Assembly (NCBI GenBank): GCA_947478755.1
Contig: CANJXH010000003.1
Span: 1-57,908, forward strand
Length of the DNA: 57,908 bases
Source: Betaproteobacteria bacterium
Lineage (GTDB): Bacteria > Pseudomonadota > Gammaproteobacteria > Burkholderiales > Rhodocyclaceae
Direction of reading: 5' to 3'
The translations under genes were made by a program, and so were the position numbers. Under the pieces are notes generated by a model that ran no database searches, was not told the origin of the DNA, and saw only the letters and a list, made by a program, of their open reading frames with translations. Positions 1-9,532 of the stretch are shown here, in pieces. How positions within the stretch are numbered: position 1 is the stretch's first letter; each line of letters opens with the position of its first letter.

Positions 1-708
1 GAACAGCTATATCCCGATCCGCCTTGCATTCCCGCCCACTTGAGCGGTTTGGTCACGGCCGTGGAAGACTGGGCCGACAAGCGCTTCAGTCCGCAAATGC
101 TGCTGCCCGCCTTCGTGGCGCTGATACCCATGCTGCCCGCGGACGTGATGGACGATCGCTCGAAGATGGCGCCGGGCCTGACCAAGGAAAACTTCATCGC
201 CGGTGCGCCGCACGCGATGCGTCAGGCGCAAGTGTCGATGCAGCAACTGGAGTCCATGCTGGGCCGCCACGACTACCTGCTCGGCGATCAATTCACGCTG
301 GCGGATGCGGCGTGCTACTTCACGCTCTGGCTGATGCGCAATTCGCCCGAGCTGTACGACGCGGCAACAGCGCCTTACCCGGCACTGCGGGCATGGTTCG
401 CTCGCGTCGAGGCATTCGGTCCGGGTGATTCGTTGCCGATGAGCACGCAGGAAGCCCTGTCGATCGCGCGCGATGCACAGCCGGCAGACATTGCGGCCGG
501 CGCGGGCTTTACTGCAGTCGGTACAGCGCCCGCCATCGCGGCCGGCAGCCACGTTTCCGTAATCGCCGATGACTACGGGCAAGAAGTCGTCAGTGGCAAA
601 CTGCTGCGTGTTGCCGATGAAACTTTCACATTGCTGCGAGAAGGCACCAATCTCGGCGACATCGCGGTGCACTTCCCGCGTATCGGCTATCGGGTTGAGG
701 CAGGCTGA
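1..708 (+). CDS. Glutathione S-transferase family protein, 5'-truncated by window edge
   Basis: Frame 1 is open from base 1 to a stop at 708; GST C-terminal-like segment 'LLGDQFTLADAACYFTLWLMRNSPELYDAATAPYPALRAWFARVEAFG'. Confidence 0.75.
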   Translation, partial: EQLYPDPPCIPAHLSGLVTAVEDWADKRFSPQMLLPAFVALIPMLPADVMDDRSKMAPGLTKENFIAGAPHAMRQAQVSMQQLESMLGRHDYLLGDQFTLADAACYFTLWLMRNSPELYDAATAPYPALRAWFARVEAFGPGDSLPMSTQEALSIARDAQPADIAAGAGFTAVGTAPAIAAGSHVSVIADDYGQEVVSGKLLRVADETFTLLREGTNLGDIAVHFPRIGYRVEAG

Positions 709-811
709 GCCTGCGGTATTGGGCGCGGCGGGTGCTGCGTTGAATTAGCGTCACAAATTTCGGGCGGTGCCGCAGTGCGCGTGCCGAACCAGAAAACAAA
801 GGGAGGAGCAG

Positions 812-1813
812 ATGGCCAGGAACAAGATCAGGTTCGGTTTCTTTTACGACTTCCGCAATCCGCAGCAGTGGCGGCGACCGTGGGCCGACCTGTACGCCGA
901 GACGCTGGAGTTCATCAGCTGGAGCGAGAGCGTTGGTTTCGAGATGGCGGCGGTGGCAGAGCACCATGCGTCGGACGATGGCTACATTCCTTCGCCACTG
1001 GTGGCCGCTGCCGCGATCGCAGCGCGGACCAAGACGCTGCGCATCGGCACGGCGCTCGCCGTGGCGCCCCTTTACCACCCGGTGCGTTTTGCCGAGGACT
1101 GCGCCCTGATCGACATCCTGTCGAACGGGCGCCTCGATGTGGCGGTGGGCGTTGGCTGGCGGCAGCGCGAGATGGCCGCCTATGGCCGCAACTTGGAGAC
1201 GCGCGGCAGCTATACCGAGGAGCTGATCCAGATCGTGCGCAGCCTGTGGCAGGGCGAGACGGTCAGCGCCAACAGCAAGCACTTCAACATCGACACGGCG
1301 CTGGTGATGCCGCGGCCGGTGCAGGAGCATCTGCCGCTGTATGTGGGCGGCTTCTACCCCAAGGCATTGCAACGCGCGGCGCGCCACGCCGACGGCTACC
1401 AGGGCTATCTCGATGTCTATCCGGCCTACATCGAGCAGGTCCGTGCTTGCGGCAAGGACCCGGCAGCCGCGAAATTCACCATGATGAACCTTGCCTTCTA
1501 TGTCGCCCGCGATCCGGAAAAGGCCTTCGCCGAGATCGGCCCGCATGTGCTGTACACCAACAATGCCTACGCCAAATGGCAGACCGAGGCCGAGCATGAC
1601 TCGCAGTTTCAGCCGATGGACATGGCCACCCTGCGCGCCAGTGGCACGCTGACGATACTCACCCCGCAGCAGGCCATCGACTACATCGAGGCTGCGCTGG
1701 GGCGTGCGTCGATCGACAACTTCCTCACCTGCCCACCGGCCGGCATGCCGATGTCGAAGTTTGCCGAATATGCCGAGTTGTTCGCGAAGGAAGTGATCCC
1801 GGCGTTTCGTTAG
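812..1813 (+). CDS. LLM class flavin/F420-dependent oxidoreductase
   Basis: Starts MARNKIRFGFFYDFRNP after a GGGAGG RBS; luciferase-like features 'EHHASDDGYIPSPLVAAAAIAARTKTLRIGTALAVAPLYHPVRFAEDCALIDILSNGRLDVAVGVGW'. Confidence 0.9.
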   Translation: MARNKIRFGFFYDFRNPQQWRRPWADLYAETLEFISWSESVGFEMAAVAEHHASDDGYIPSPLVAAAAIAARTKTLRIGTALAVAPLYHPVRFAEDCALIDILSNGRLDVAVGVGWRQREMAAYGRNLETRGSYTEELIQIVRSLWQGETVSANSKHFNIDTALVMPRPVQEHLPLYVGGFYPKALQRAARHADGYQGYLDVYPAYIEQVRACGKDPAAAKFTMMNLAFYVARDPEKAFAEIGPHVLYTNNAYAKWQTEAEHDSQFQPMDMATLRASGTLTILTPQQAIDYIEAALGRASIDNFLTCPPAGMPMSKFAEYAELFAKEVIPAFR

Positions 1814-1844
1814 GGGCGATGGCGCCGGCGCCCCCGCGAAAAGC

Positions 1845-2570
1845 CTACGACCAGTTTTGCAGCGGTACCAGGGCCGGGTACGCCGGCGCTGCGGGCAGCT
1901 TGCGGATGAGATAGATGTTCACCAGGCACCAGATGTTGAAGGTGAGATAGAACGCCAGGTATTGCAGCGTCTTGAACACGGCCGGCGCGACGGTGACGAA
2001 GAATATAGAAACGGCAGCGAAGATCACGATCACGCACAACTGCATTGCTACCGACTGGCCGGCACTGCTGCGCCGACGCAGCATGATGCCGGTGTGGAAC
2101 GGCACCGACCAGATGGCGGTGAGCGCAAAGCCGATCAGGAACAGCTCGTCATGCAGCGAGCCCTTGATCAGAAACCAGATGGCGCCGACGCCGAGCGTAG
2201 CCCCGACTGTCATCGCCGTGAACTGGGCCTTGCTCATCTCGGGGAACAGCTCCTTGTGCCCGTACTTGATGAACTGCTGGATCAGGAAGACCTCGAAGCC
2301 CACTGTGCCGATCAAGGCAAACCAGGTGAACTTGAACCACCAGTGCGGGTACAGCTCAAACCAGATCTTGTAGTCGAGCACATAGGTGAGGTCGTGCCAG
2401 AAGAAGAGCGCGGCGCCGATGAAGGGCAGGGCATATACCTGCTTCTTCACGGTGAGGGCAACGCCGATGCCGAAATAGACGAATGCAAAAACAATGTTGC
2501 CGAGAAAGCAGGCGATGATGAGATTGTTGTTCTCGTTCATCGCGGCGAGGACTTGAGCGGGATCGTACAT
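1845..2570 (-). CDS. Multi-pass integral membrane protein of unknown function
   Basis: Start MYDPAQVLAAMNENNNLIIACFLGNIVFAF; several hydrophobic segments; divergent from the AveC-like gene. Confidence 0.7.
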   Translation of the reverse strand: MYDPAQVLAAMNENNNLIIACFLGNIVFAFVYFGIGVALTVKKQVYALPFIGAALFFWHDLTYVLDYKIWFELYPHWWFKFTWFALIGTVGFEVFLIQQFIKYGHKELFPEMSKAQFTAMTVGATLGVGAIWFLIKGSLHDELFLIGFALTAIWSVPFHTGIMLRRRSSAGQSVAMQLCVIVIFAAVSIFFVTVAPAVFKTLQYLAFYLTFNIWCLVNIYLIRKLPAAPAYPALVPLQNWS

Positions 2571-2815
2571 GGGTGGTCTCCGTTGACGGGCAGATTTGCT
2601 GCGGCGCGGATTGTCACCGAAGCATGCCGAGTGGATTGACCGAGTGTTCAGCCAAATACTTTCCCGCTCGTCGCATTCCTTGCAAAAGTGGCCCCCTGAT
2701 TGCAAGCCGCGGCCCTTGGGAGTAGTCTCATCGCGTTCCTGGCACAGGACGCGCCCCAGTACTTGTTGCCTGGGCGACGATCTCAGCAATCACAAAAAAC
2801 ATCGAGGAGTAGTTC

Positions 2816-3850
2816 ATGAGTCAATCCATGCAAGGCATTCGTCCCGCCCCGGCCCGGACGGCCCGGTTCTTTGGCATCCCGGCCGGCTTTCCCGTGTTGT
2901 ATGTCGCCGCTGCGATCGGTGCCGTGATGCTGGCCTTCGAGATCTATCTGCTGGTGCATTGGGTCACGGGGCCGAACTTCGTGCGCGTGCCCTATGGCCC
3001 GTCGGAACCACCGCAATGGATGAAGACGGTGATGGATGTCAGCCAGTGGGTGTGGCCGGTGATCACGGCTTACGGCACATGGCTCATGTTGCTGCGCCCG
3101 TGGCTGAAGGAAGGCCGCGTCAGCATCTGGGGCCTGATGATCCCGGTGATCATGCTCACTGCCGTGTACGACCCGGCGAGTTGCTATTTCCACAACTGGT
3201 TCGGCTACAACGCCTACTTCCTCAACTACGGTTCACCGCTGCCGGGTGGTGTGCCGGGATGGCAGGGCTTTGCCGAGCCGGGCGCGATGATCGCGTGGCC
3301 GATCATTTTTCTGCCCTGCGTCTATCCCTTCCTTTTCATTTTCGCGGCCTGGGGTTGCGGCAAGTTGATGGGTGCGCTGCGCAGCCGCTTCCCGACCCTT
3401 CCGGGGTGGATGCTGTTCGTGCTGTGCCTGCTGTTCGCGCTGTTCCTCGATGTGGTGCTGGAAGGCAATTTCATGATGCGCCTGGGCTGGTATGCCGAGA
3501 CCGGCCTCTCGCTCAATGCGGGCGCGTACTACCAGTTGCCATGGCGCAACGCGATTGGCGCGGCCTTTGTCTTTTCGGCGATGGGTGCGCTGTTCTTCTT
3601 CCGCGACGACAAGGGCCACATCTTCGTCGAGCGCGGGGCAGAACGCTTTCCACGGCATTCGACCAAGGAAGTCGGGCTGCGTTTCCTGGCACTGCTGGCG
3701 GCGATCCAACTGATCATGATCTGCGGCTATCACGCGCCGATCGCCTTCCACGAAAAGTATTTCCAGGGGCATTGGCCAGAGTCGATTGCCTCGAAGACCT
3801 ACTTCAACGGCCACATGTGCGGCTACGACACGCCGCGTCCCTGCCCATAA
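2816..3850 (+). CDS. Spirocyclase AveC-like multi-pass membrane protein
   Basis: RBS GAGGAG; 344 aa multi-TM 'VYDPASCYFHNWFGYNAYFLNYGSPLPG...EGNFMMRLGWYAE'; resembles AveC-like family by recall, not searched. Confidence 0.6.
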   Translation: MSQSMQGIRPAPARTARFFGIPAGFPVLYVAAAIGAVMLAFEIYLLVHWVTGPNFVRVPYGPSEPPQWMKTVMDVSQWVWPVITAYGTWLMLLRPWLKEGRVSIWGLMIPVIMLTAVYDPASCYFHNWFGYNAYFLNYGSPLPGGVPGWQGFAEPGAMIAWPIIFLPCVYPFLFIFAAWGCGKLMGALRSRFPTLPGWMLFVLCLLFALFLDVVLEGNFMMRLGWYAETGLSLNAGAYYQLPWRNAIGAAFVFSAMGALFFFRDDKGHIFVERGAERFPRHSTKEVGLRFLALLAAIQLIMICGYHAPIAFHEKYFQGHWPESIASKTYFNGHMCGYDTPRPCP

Positions 3851-3908
3851 GCTGTTGGTCCGCGTTGACCGTGCCTGACAACAAAACCTACACACTGAGG
3901 AGAAAAAA

Positions 3909-4904
3909 ATGACTGCCTATACCGGCCCCGACGAATATCCGATCAAGGAAATCCCTGCCACAGCGTGGTGGAGCGAAAACTTCGCCGCCATGTTTGCCAG
4001 CCCGGCCGAGAAGGTTGCCGTGTTCTACAGCCTGGGCCGCTGGCATGGCGATCCCACCTTGTGGCGCGAGCTGATCATTATTTCGCTGCCCGACAAGCGC
4101 GTCATTTTCAGCAAGGGCTATGGGCGCAACGGCAGCCTCACCGGGGCGGGCGGTGCGCTGTCGCACTATGAGATCGTCGAACCTGGCAAGAAGGTGCGTC
4201 TCAACTTTGATGGCCCGATGTCGGAAAGCACGCTTGACGAGATGGTGGCAGATGGCCAGCGCAGCGGCCCGGCGAAGCGCTGCAAGCTAGACCTGCGTTT
4301 TGATGCGGCGGCGCCGATGTGGAACATGAAGGGCGACTCCGCCGAGGCGGCCAGTGTTGCCGGTTCGATCCATATCGACCATATCGGCAAGGCCAACGGC
4401 AGCATCGAATACGACGGCAAGACCTATCACTTCAAGGACGGCTACTCATCGCGCGACCACAGCCGCGGTGCGCGCGAGGTGTCGGCCTACGGTGCGCACA
4501 ACTGGATCAATTGCCTTTTCCCCAGCGGCCGCGCCATCTACCTTTACGCCATGAAGTCGCACGGCAGCACCGCTATCGGCATGTCCAACGCCGCCGTCGC
4601 GCAGGGTGACCGGCTCTACCCGGCCAAATTGCTGCATACCGAATTCATCACGTCCTCGGCCGATGTCGGCAAGTGCCACAAAATCATTCTGGACTGCGAG
4701 CTGGGCCAGATGGCACTTGAGATTGCCGAGGTCGCCAATAGCCTGCCGTCGCACATGGTCGTCCCCTTCGAGACCAATGCCGGTGCCGCGCCGTACCGCC
4801 CCTCGGCCTTCATCGTCGATGAGTCGGTGCTGATGAAGTGGAATGGTGAACAGGCCTGGGGTTGGAGCGAGCGAGGCATAGCCTCACAATCGCTGGTGCC
4901 TTAG
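3909..4904 (+). CDS. Conserved soluble protein resembling hydroxyneurosporene synthase (CrtC)-like / DUF7064-7065 proteins
   Basis: 331 aa 'GSIEYDGKTYHFKDGYSSRDHSRGAREVSAYGAHNWINCLFPSGRAIYLY'; RBS GAGGAG. Confidence 0.5.
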   Translation: MTAYTGPDEYPIKEIPATAWWSENFAAMFASPAEKVAVFYSLGRWHGDPTLWRELIIISLPDKRVIFSKGYGRNGSLTGAGGALSHYEIVEPGKKVRLNFDGPMSESTLDEMVADGQRSGPAKRCKLDLRFDAAAPMWNMKGDSAEAASVAGSIHIDHIGKANGSIEYDGKTYHFKDGYSSRDHSRGAREVSAYGAHNWINCLFPSGRAIYLYAMKSHGSTAIGMSNAAVAQGDRLYPAKLLHTEFITSSADVGKCHKIILDCELGQMALEIAEVANSLPSHMVVPFETNAGAAPYRPSAFIVDESVLMKWNGEQAWGWSERGIASQSLVP

Positions 4905-5032
4905 TTACCCACCTTCAATGCAGTAGTGCCGGCAAGCAGCTGATTGATCCGCAGCGGCTGCGCCATTACCCGTCAATCAAGGGCGACCCGAGATGCGACG
5001 GGTAATGGCAGCGTGTAATGCTCAGTAGCGAA

Positions 5033-5248
5033 TCAGATGCTCTTGAAGCAGACCTGTTGCAGCTTGAGCGTGCCATCCGCTTGCGGCACCAGGCGCTGGG
5101 TGCACTTGATGCCCTTGCCGATGCTCTTCTTGCCTTCGCTGCGCGGGGCTTCGCCGGCTTCACGTGCATGCACGGCGGTGCCAAACAAGGAGACGGCGGT
5201 AACAGCGGTGGCAGCCATCAGGCCGAAGGATTTGAAAGATTTGTTCAT
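5033..5248 (-). CDS. Small secreted/periplasmic protein
   Basis: MNKSFKSFGLMAATAVTAVSLFGTAVHA signal peptide followed by a short tail with two Cys (KCTQRLVPQADGTLKLQQVCFKSI). Confidence 0.65.
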   Translation of the reverse strand: MNKSFKSFGLMAATAVTAVSLFGTAVHAREAGEAPRSEGKKSIGKGIKCTQRLVPQADGTLKLQQVCFKSI

Positions 5249-5470
5249 GATGAAGTCCTTTGAAAGAGAGAGTGGGTGTTGCAGCAATTCAAGTGCAACG
5301 CAGCTCTATTTGCAAAGGCTGTGCCTGCTTTTTGATGGTGTTCATAAACAAGCACTTGCAAAAGATGGGTGATTTTTTGGGGCGGTTTGCATGGGCAATT
5401 CCCCCAATATTGGGGAAAAATACCCACAAAACGGATTGGCAGTCGGTGCGGCGGCCAGCCTCACGTGCTG

Positions 5471-6679
5471 CTACGGGCGATACAGCAACACGCTCTCGCG
5501 CTCTTCGCTCCAGCTGGACTCGTCGGGTAGCAGCAGCGCATCGAGATCGGCCGGCGTGGCGGCGGGGTTGTCTACCCATTCGCGCAGCAATGGCCCGCCA
5601 TTAATTACGTCGATGGCGAGCTTATCGAGTTCGTATTCGTAGGGGAAGTCGCGCCACAGCGCGTAGTCCGGATAGAGGCGGCGGATGGCCTTGAAGGCCA
5701 GCGCGTAGAGGCGCCACGGTTTGAAGGCGGCGTGGTCGTAGCCTTCGTTTTCAACATGCACCTGGAAGGCCGAGCACAGCTTGCCGGCATGCTTGTGGAA
5801 GGTGGGTTCGAACCAGCACGGGCGGAGGATGCAGCCCTGCAGCCAGTGCGGCGCCAGCGCCTGCATTTCGCGCAGCACCTGCACGGCATCGATGTCCGGC
5901 GCGCCCAGCACTTCGAGCGGGCGTGTGGTGCCACGGCCTTCGGACAGCGTGGTGCCTTCGAGCATCACCGAGCCGGGATAAACGCGCGCCATCCACAGGT
6001 TGGGAGCGTTGGGGCTGGGGTTCACCCAGGTGCGAGATTCGAGCGGCCAGCCGAAGCCGGGCGCTTGTTCGGGCTGCCAGCCCTGCATCGCGACAACTTG
6101 ATAGTCGACATCGAGGCGCAGTGTGTTCACGAACCAGTGGCCGAGTTCACCGAGCGTGAGGCCATGCCGCATCGGTAGCGGGCCGGCACCGACGAAGCTC
6201 TCCCAACCCGCGCGCAGGCGCAGCCCTTCGATGGGGCGGCCGATGGGGTTGGGGCGGTCGAGCACCCACACGGCCTTGCCGAGACGCGCCGCTTCTTCGA
6301 GCACATAGCGCAGCGTGGTTTCGAAGGTGTAGATGCGGCAGCCGAGATCAAGCAGATCGACCAGCAGCACGTCGAAGCTGTCCATCATCGCCGCCGTGGG
6401 GCGCCGCACTTCGCCGTAGAGGCTGAACACAGGAATACCCAGGACCGGATCAACGAAGTCCCGCGTTTCAACCATATTGTCCTGCTTGTCGCCGCGCAGG
6501 CCATGCTGCGGGCCGAAGGCTGCGCTCAACTTGATGCCGTCTAGCGCAGCCAGCACATCCAGCGAGTGGCGCAGCTCGCCCGTGACGGAGGCCGGGTGCG
6601 CGAGCAGGGCGACGCGCTTGCCCGCCAGCGGGCGACGCAGTGCGGGTTCTTCAATCAGGCGGTCGATGCCGAACTTCAA
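5471..6679 (-). CDS. DUF1343 family protein (exo-beta-N-acetylmuramidase NamZ-like)
   Basis: 'LAGKRVALLAHPASVTGELRHSLDVLAALDGIKLSAAFGPQHGLRGDKQDNMVE' and 'VWVLDRPNPIGRPIEGLRLRAGWESFVGAGPLPMRHGLTLGELG'. Confidence 0.9.
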   Translation of the reverse strand: MKFGIDRLIEEPALRRPLAGKRVALLAHPASVTGELRHSLDVLAALDGIKLSAAFGPQHGLRGDKQDNMVETRDFVDPVLGIPVFSLYGEVRRPTAAMMDSFDVLLVDLLDLGCRIYTFETTLRYVLEEAARLGKAVWVLDRPNPIGRPIEGLRLRAGWESFVGAGPLPMRHGLTLGELGHWFVNTLRLDVDYQVVAMQGWQPEQAPGFGWPLESRTWVNPSPNAPNLWMARVYPGSVMLEGTTLSEGRGTTRPLEVLGAPDIDAVQVLREMQALAPHWLQGCILRPCWFEPTFHKHAGKLCSAFQVHVENEGYDHAAFKPWRLYALAFKAIRRLYPDYALWRDFPYEYELDKLAIDVINGGPLLREWVDNPAATPADLDALLLPDESSWSEERESVLLYRP

Positions 6680-6695
6680 GATGTGTTCTCCTTAT

Positions 6696-6790
6696 AGCCC
6701 CTCCCCACTCGTGGGGGAGGGGTTGGGGAGAGGGGGCTTGCTGCGCATCCACCCTCTCCCCTACCCTCTCCCATCAGGGGAGAGGGAGTT
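6696..6790 (+). repeat. Interspersed palindromic CCCTCTCCC-type repeat, copy 1
   Basis: 'agcccctccccactcgtgggggaggggttggggagagggggcttgctgcgcatccaccctctcccctaccctctcccatcaggggagaggg'; the reverse complement of 20165-20258 aligns closely. Confidence 0.85.
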
Positions 6791-6848
6791 GCGTACCGCC
6801 ACGATGACATTGTTCCCATGATTTTCATCAACATCGCCATGACCAGCA

Positions 6849-7400
6849 CTAGGCGAGTACCTGCGTCGCGGCGAGCCGCAGTATAAAGCCGCCGCGGTGG
6901 TGGAAATCCGGCCTGGATTTTGGATGGCGCAACGCCCAGTACGACAGGCCTGCCTTGTCTTCGATGACGGCGGTGAGGCCGATGCGCAAGGGCTGGCCGA
7001 CGAATTGGCTCAGCTTCAGTCGCGCTTCGAGCACCAGGCCGTCGGGCGCCGTTTGCAGCGTGATGCGTGGCGTAGCATCGGGGGCGATCGCCGCCATGCC
7101 CTTTCGATAGCGGTCGAAGCCATACGTTGCCCATGCACCGGAGGGCGCGAAGTTGCACTCGACATAGGCGGGATCATCTTCCGTCGTGATGAAGGTCTCG
7201 AAGCAGCTGTGACGCCAAAGCTCATCCGTGTGCCGCGGTGTGGCGGGCGCCGGCAGCACAAGCCGCGCGATGTCACCGTGCAGCACATAGCGAAAGCGCA
7301 AGCCGCCGTTGGCCTCACGCGAGACGCTGGCGGTGAAGCTGGTGATCGTGGAGGTCGGCGTGCTGCGATGGCAGCCGAGTTGCTGGTGGCGTTCGGGCAT
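6849..7400 (-). CDS. DOMON-like domain-containing protein
   Basis: MPERHQQLGCH...; 'LWRHSCFETFI...YVECNFAPSGAWATYGFDRYRKGM...YWALRHPKSRPDFHHRGGFILRL'. Confidence 0.75.
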   Translation of the reverse strand: MPERHQQLGCHRSTPTSTITSFTASVSREANGGLRFRYVLHGDIARLVLPAPATPRHTDELWRHSCFETFITTEDDPAYVECNFAPSGAWATYGFDRYRKGMAAIAPDATPRITLQTAPDGLVLEARLKLSQFVGQPLRIGLTAVIEDKAGLSYWALRHPKSRPDFHHRGGFILRLAATQVLA

Positions 7401-7634
7401 TGTGTGGATGGTGCGGTAAATGAGCGGATGATAGTGGAGTCGTGGTCGTTGTCGTGATTCAGCACTACGCGAAACTGAAAATAATGGCAGGAATGTAAAC
7501 GTGTAAATGTCAGTTGTAGTGAACTTTGTCGTCATGCGGGCTTGGCGGAGCATAGAATCACCCAATCGCCCATTCAAAGGAACCCGCGAGTTTCTGATCG
7601 ATCGAGATTGAGGGGCATCGGAGGAACTTAAATT

Positions 7635-9416
7635 GTGAATCCGGAACAGATTTTTGATTCGCCAGCGATCTTCAAACTCCTGTTTGAGTCCAGTCCTGTT
7701 GCCATCGCGATCTCGTCATTGAGTGACGGCACGTTTTCCCAGGTCAATGATGCCTTCCTGGTCATGCATGGTTACACCCGTAATGAAGTCATTGGCCATA
7801 CGAGCAACGAACTCCAGCTCTGGAACCGCGCCGAGGGGCGTGAGTCTGTAGTGGCGCAACTACGAGCATTGCGGGCAACGGAAGTAGCAGGAGCATCGGG
7901 CAAGACGCTCGATTTTGCGCACGAGTATCGCCACAAGTCGGGCAGGGTCGGACATGCACTGGTCTCGGCGCGAATCGTTGACCTGAATGGCAGTGAATGC
8001 ATGCTCGGCTTCATTACCGGGGTCGATCAGCACGTCGAGCAGGCACTGAAAGAGGAAATCGAAAAGAACACAGCGCTTCTGCGCCATGCCAGTGACGGCG
8101 TCCACATCCTTGACCGGGAGGGCCACGTCGTCGATGCCAGCGATTCCTTCTGCGCGATGCTGGGATATTCACGCGACGAAGTGATCGGCATGAATGCCCG
8201 GCAATGGGACGACAAGTTTGCGGAGCAGGAGTTGCTGCAGGTAATCCGGCAACAGATGGACAATCCGGCACGCTCAGAATTCGAGACGCTGCATCGGCGC
8301 AAGGATGGCTCGGTATTCCCTGTCGAGGTGAGCGGCATTCCCCTGAAGATTGATGGCGAGACGCTGCTCTACAACTCGTCGCGCGACATTTCAAAGCGCA
8401 AGGCCGCACAGCAGGCGCTGCAGGAGAACCTGCTGAAGCTGGCGGAAAGCGAGAGCCACTTCCGCAGTGTGATCGAGCATAGCCCGAGTGGGATCTACGT
8501 CACCTTGCATGACCTGATCGTCTATGCCAATCCGCGGCTGTGCGAAATCCTCAGGTTGCCGCAGGAATCCCTGTTGGGCTGCAATTCGCTGGAGGTCTTC
8601 CTCAAGGGAGAAGAGGTCCGGCGTCAGGTCGAACAGAACAGGGAGACACTGCGCAAGACCGGGGAGGTCCATTATCTAGAAGCATCCTACAAACGTCCGG
8701 ACGGCACGGATATCCTGATCCGCGTCCATGGTGCCGTCGGTCTGTGGGATGGCGAGAAAGCCATTGTGGCGATGGTGGAAGATGTGACCGAGCAGGCGCG
8801 GGCCGAGGCCAAAATCGCCGACTACGTCAAGCTGCTCGAAGGGTCGATGCGGGAAACACTGCAGGCGGTCGCCAACATGGTGGAAATGCGCGACCCCTAT
8901 ACCGCTGGCCACGAGCGGCGGGTTGGCATCATCGCGGCAGACATTGCACGAGAGATGGGCTGGCCCGAAGACAAGTGCGACATGCTGGCCCTTGTCGGGT
9001 TGGTGCACGATATCGGCAAGATCGCGATCCCGGCCGAGATGCTCACCAAGCCGAGTCGCCTGTCCGCCGTCGAATATCAGATCGTCCAGACCCATGCCGA
9101 GCAGGGTTACCAGATTCTCAAGGACGTGCATTTTTCACTGCCGATTGCCGACATCATCCGCCAGCATCATGAGCGGCCGGATGGCAGTGGCTATCCGCAG
9201 GGTCTCAAGGGCGACCAGATATTGCTTGAGGCGCGCATCCTCGCCGTGGCCGACGCGCTGGAATCGATTCTGTCGCACCGACCTTTCCGCCCGGCGCAGG
9301 GCATGGCGGTGGCCATGCAGGAATTCGAGCAGCATCGCGGCACCTGGTTCGATGCGGATGTCGTCGATACGATCACGCGTATGGTGCGCGACAAGGGCTA
9401 CCAATTACCAAGCTGA
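7635..9416 (+). CDS. Multi-PAS sensor with C-terminal HD-GYP-type phosphodiesterase domain
   Basis: Repeated PAS segments (FLVMHGYTRNEVIGHT; FCAMLGYSRDEVIGMNARQW; LCEILRLPQESLLG) and 'LVGLVHDIGKIAIPAEML...IIRQHHERPDGSGYPQGL'. Confidence 0.92.
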   Translation: MNPEQIFDSPAIFKLLFESSPVAIAISSLSDGTFSQVNDAFLVMHGYTRNEVIGHTSNELQLWNRAEGRESVVAQLRALRATEVAGASGKTLDFAHEYRHKSGRVGHALVSARIVDLNGSECMLGFITGVDQHVEQALKEEIEKNTALLRHASDGVHILDREGHVVDASDSFCAMLGYSRDEVIGMNARQWDDKFAEQELLQVIRQQMDNPARSEFETLHRRKDGSVFPVEVSGIPLKIDGETLLYNSSRDISKRKAAQQALQENLLKLAESESHFRSVIEHSPSGIYVTLHDLIVYANPRLCEILRLPQESLLGCNSLEVFLKGEEVRRQVEQNRETLRKTGEVHYLEASYKRPDGTDILIRVHGAVGLWDGEKAIVAMVEDVTEQARAEAKIADYVKLLEGSMRETLQAVANMVEMRDPYTAGHERRVGIIAADIAREMGWPEDKCDMLALVGLVHDIGKIAIPAEMLTKPSRLSAVEYQIVQTHAEQGYQILKDVHFSLPIADIIRQHHERPDGSGYPQGLKGDQILLEARILAVADALESILSHRPFRPAQGMAVAMQEFEQHRGTWFDADVVDTITRMVRDKGYQLPS

Positions 9417-9457
9417 GTGCTGTTTTGAGTGCCCGTTTCATTGGGGTGGCAAAAGCA

Positions 9458-9486
9458 CCGAGGCCGCACCATTGGTGCGGCCTCGG
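9458..9486. terminator. Probable bidirectional intrinsic terminator between convergent genes
   Basis: CCGAGGCCGCACC-ATT-GGTGCGGCCTCGG: 13-bp perfect stem; followed on the minus strand by TGCTTTT; lies between the 9416 (+) and 9533 (-) stops. Confidence 0.75.
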
Positions 9487-9532
9487 TTCAACGGCATCAG
9501 TGCCAGATGTCGTGCAATCGTTACAGCTGGCG

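Noticed and set aside
2679-2706. CTTGCAA-N14-TTGCAAG inverted repeat in the 1845/2816 divergent region
   Set aside because: Short arms and no matching regulator nearby; could be chance.
6696-6790. GC-rich repeat considered as a CRISPR array
   Set aside because: A single ~95-bp palindromic unit, not regularly spaced direct repeats with unique spacers; no cas genes in the window.
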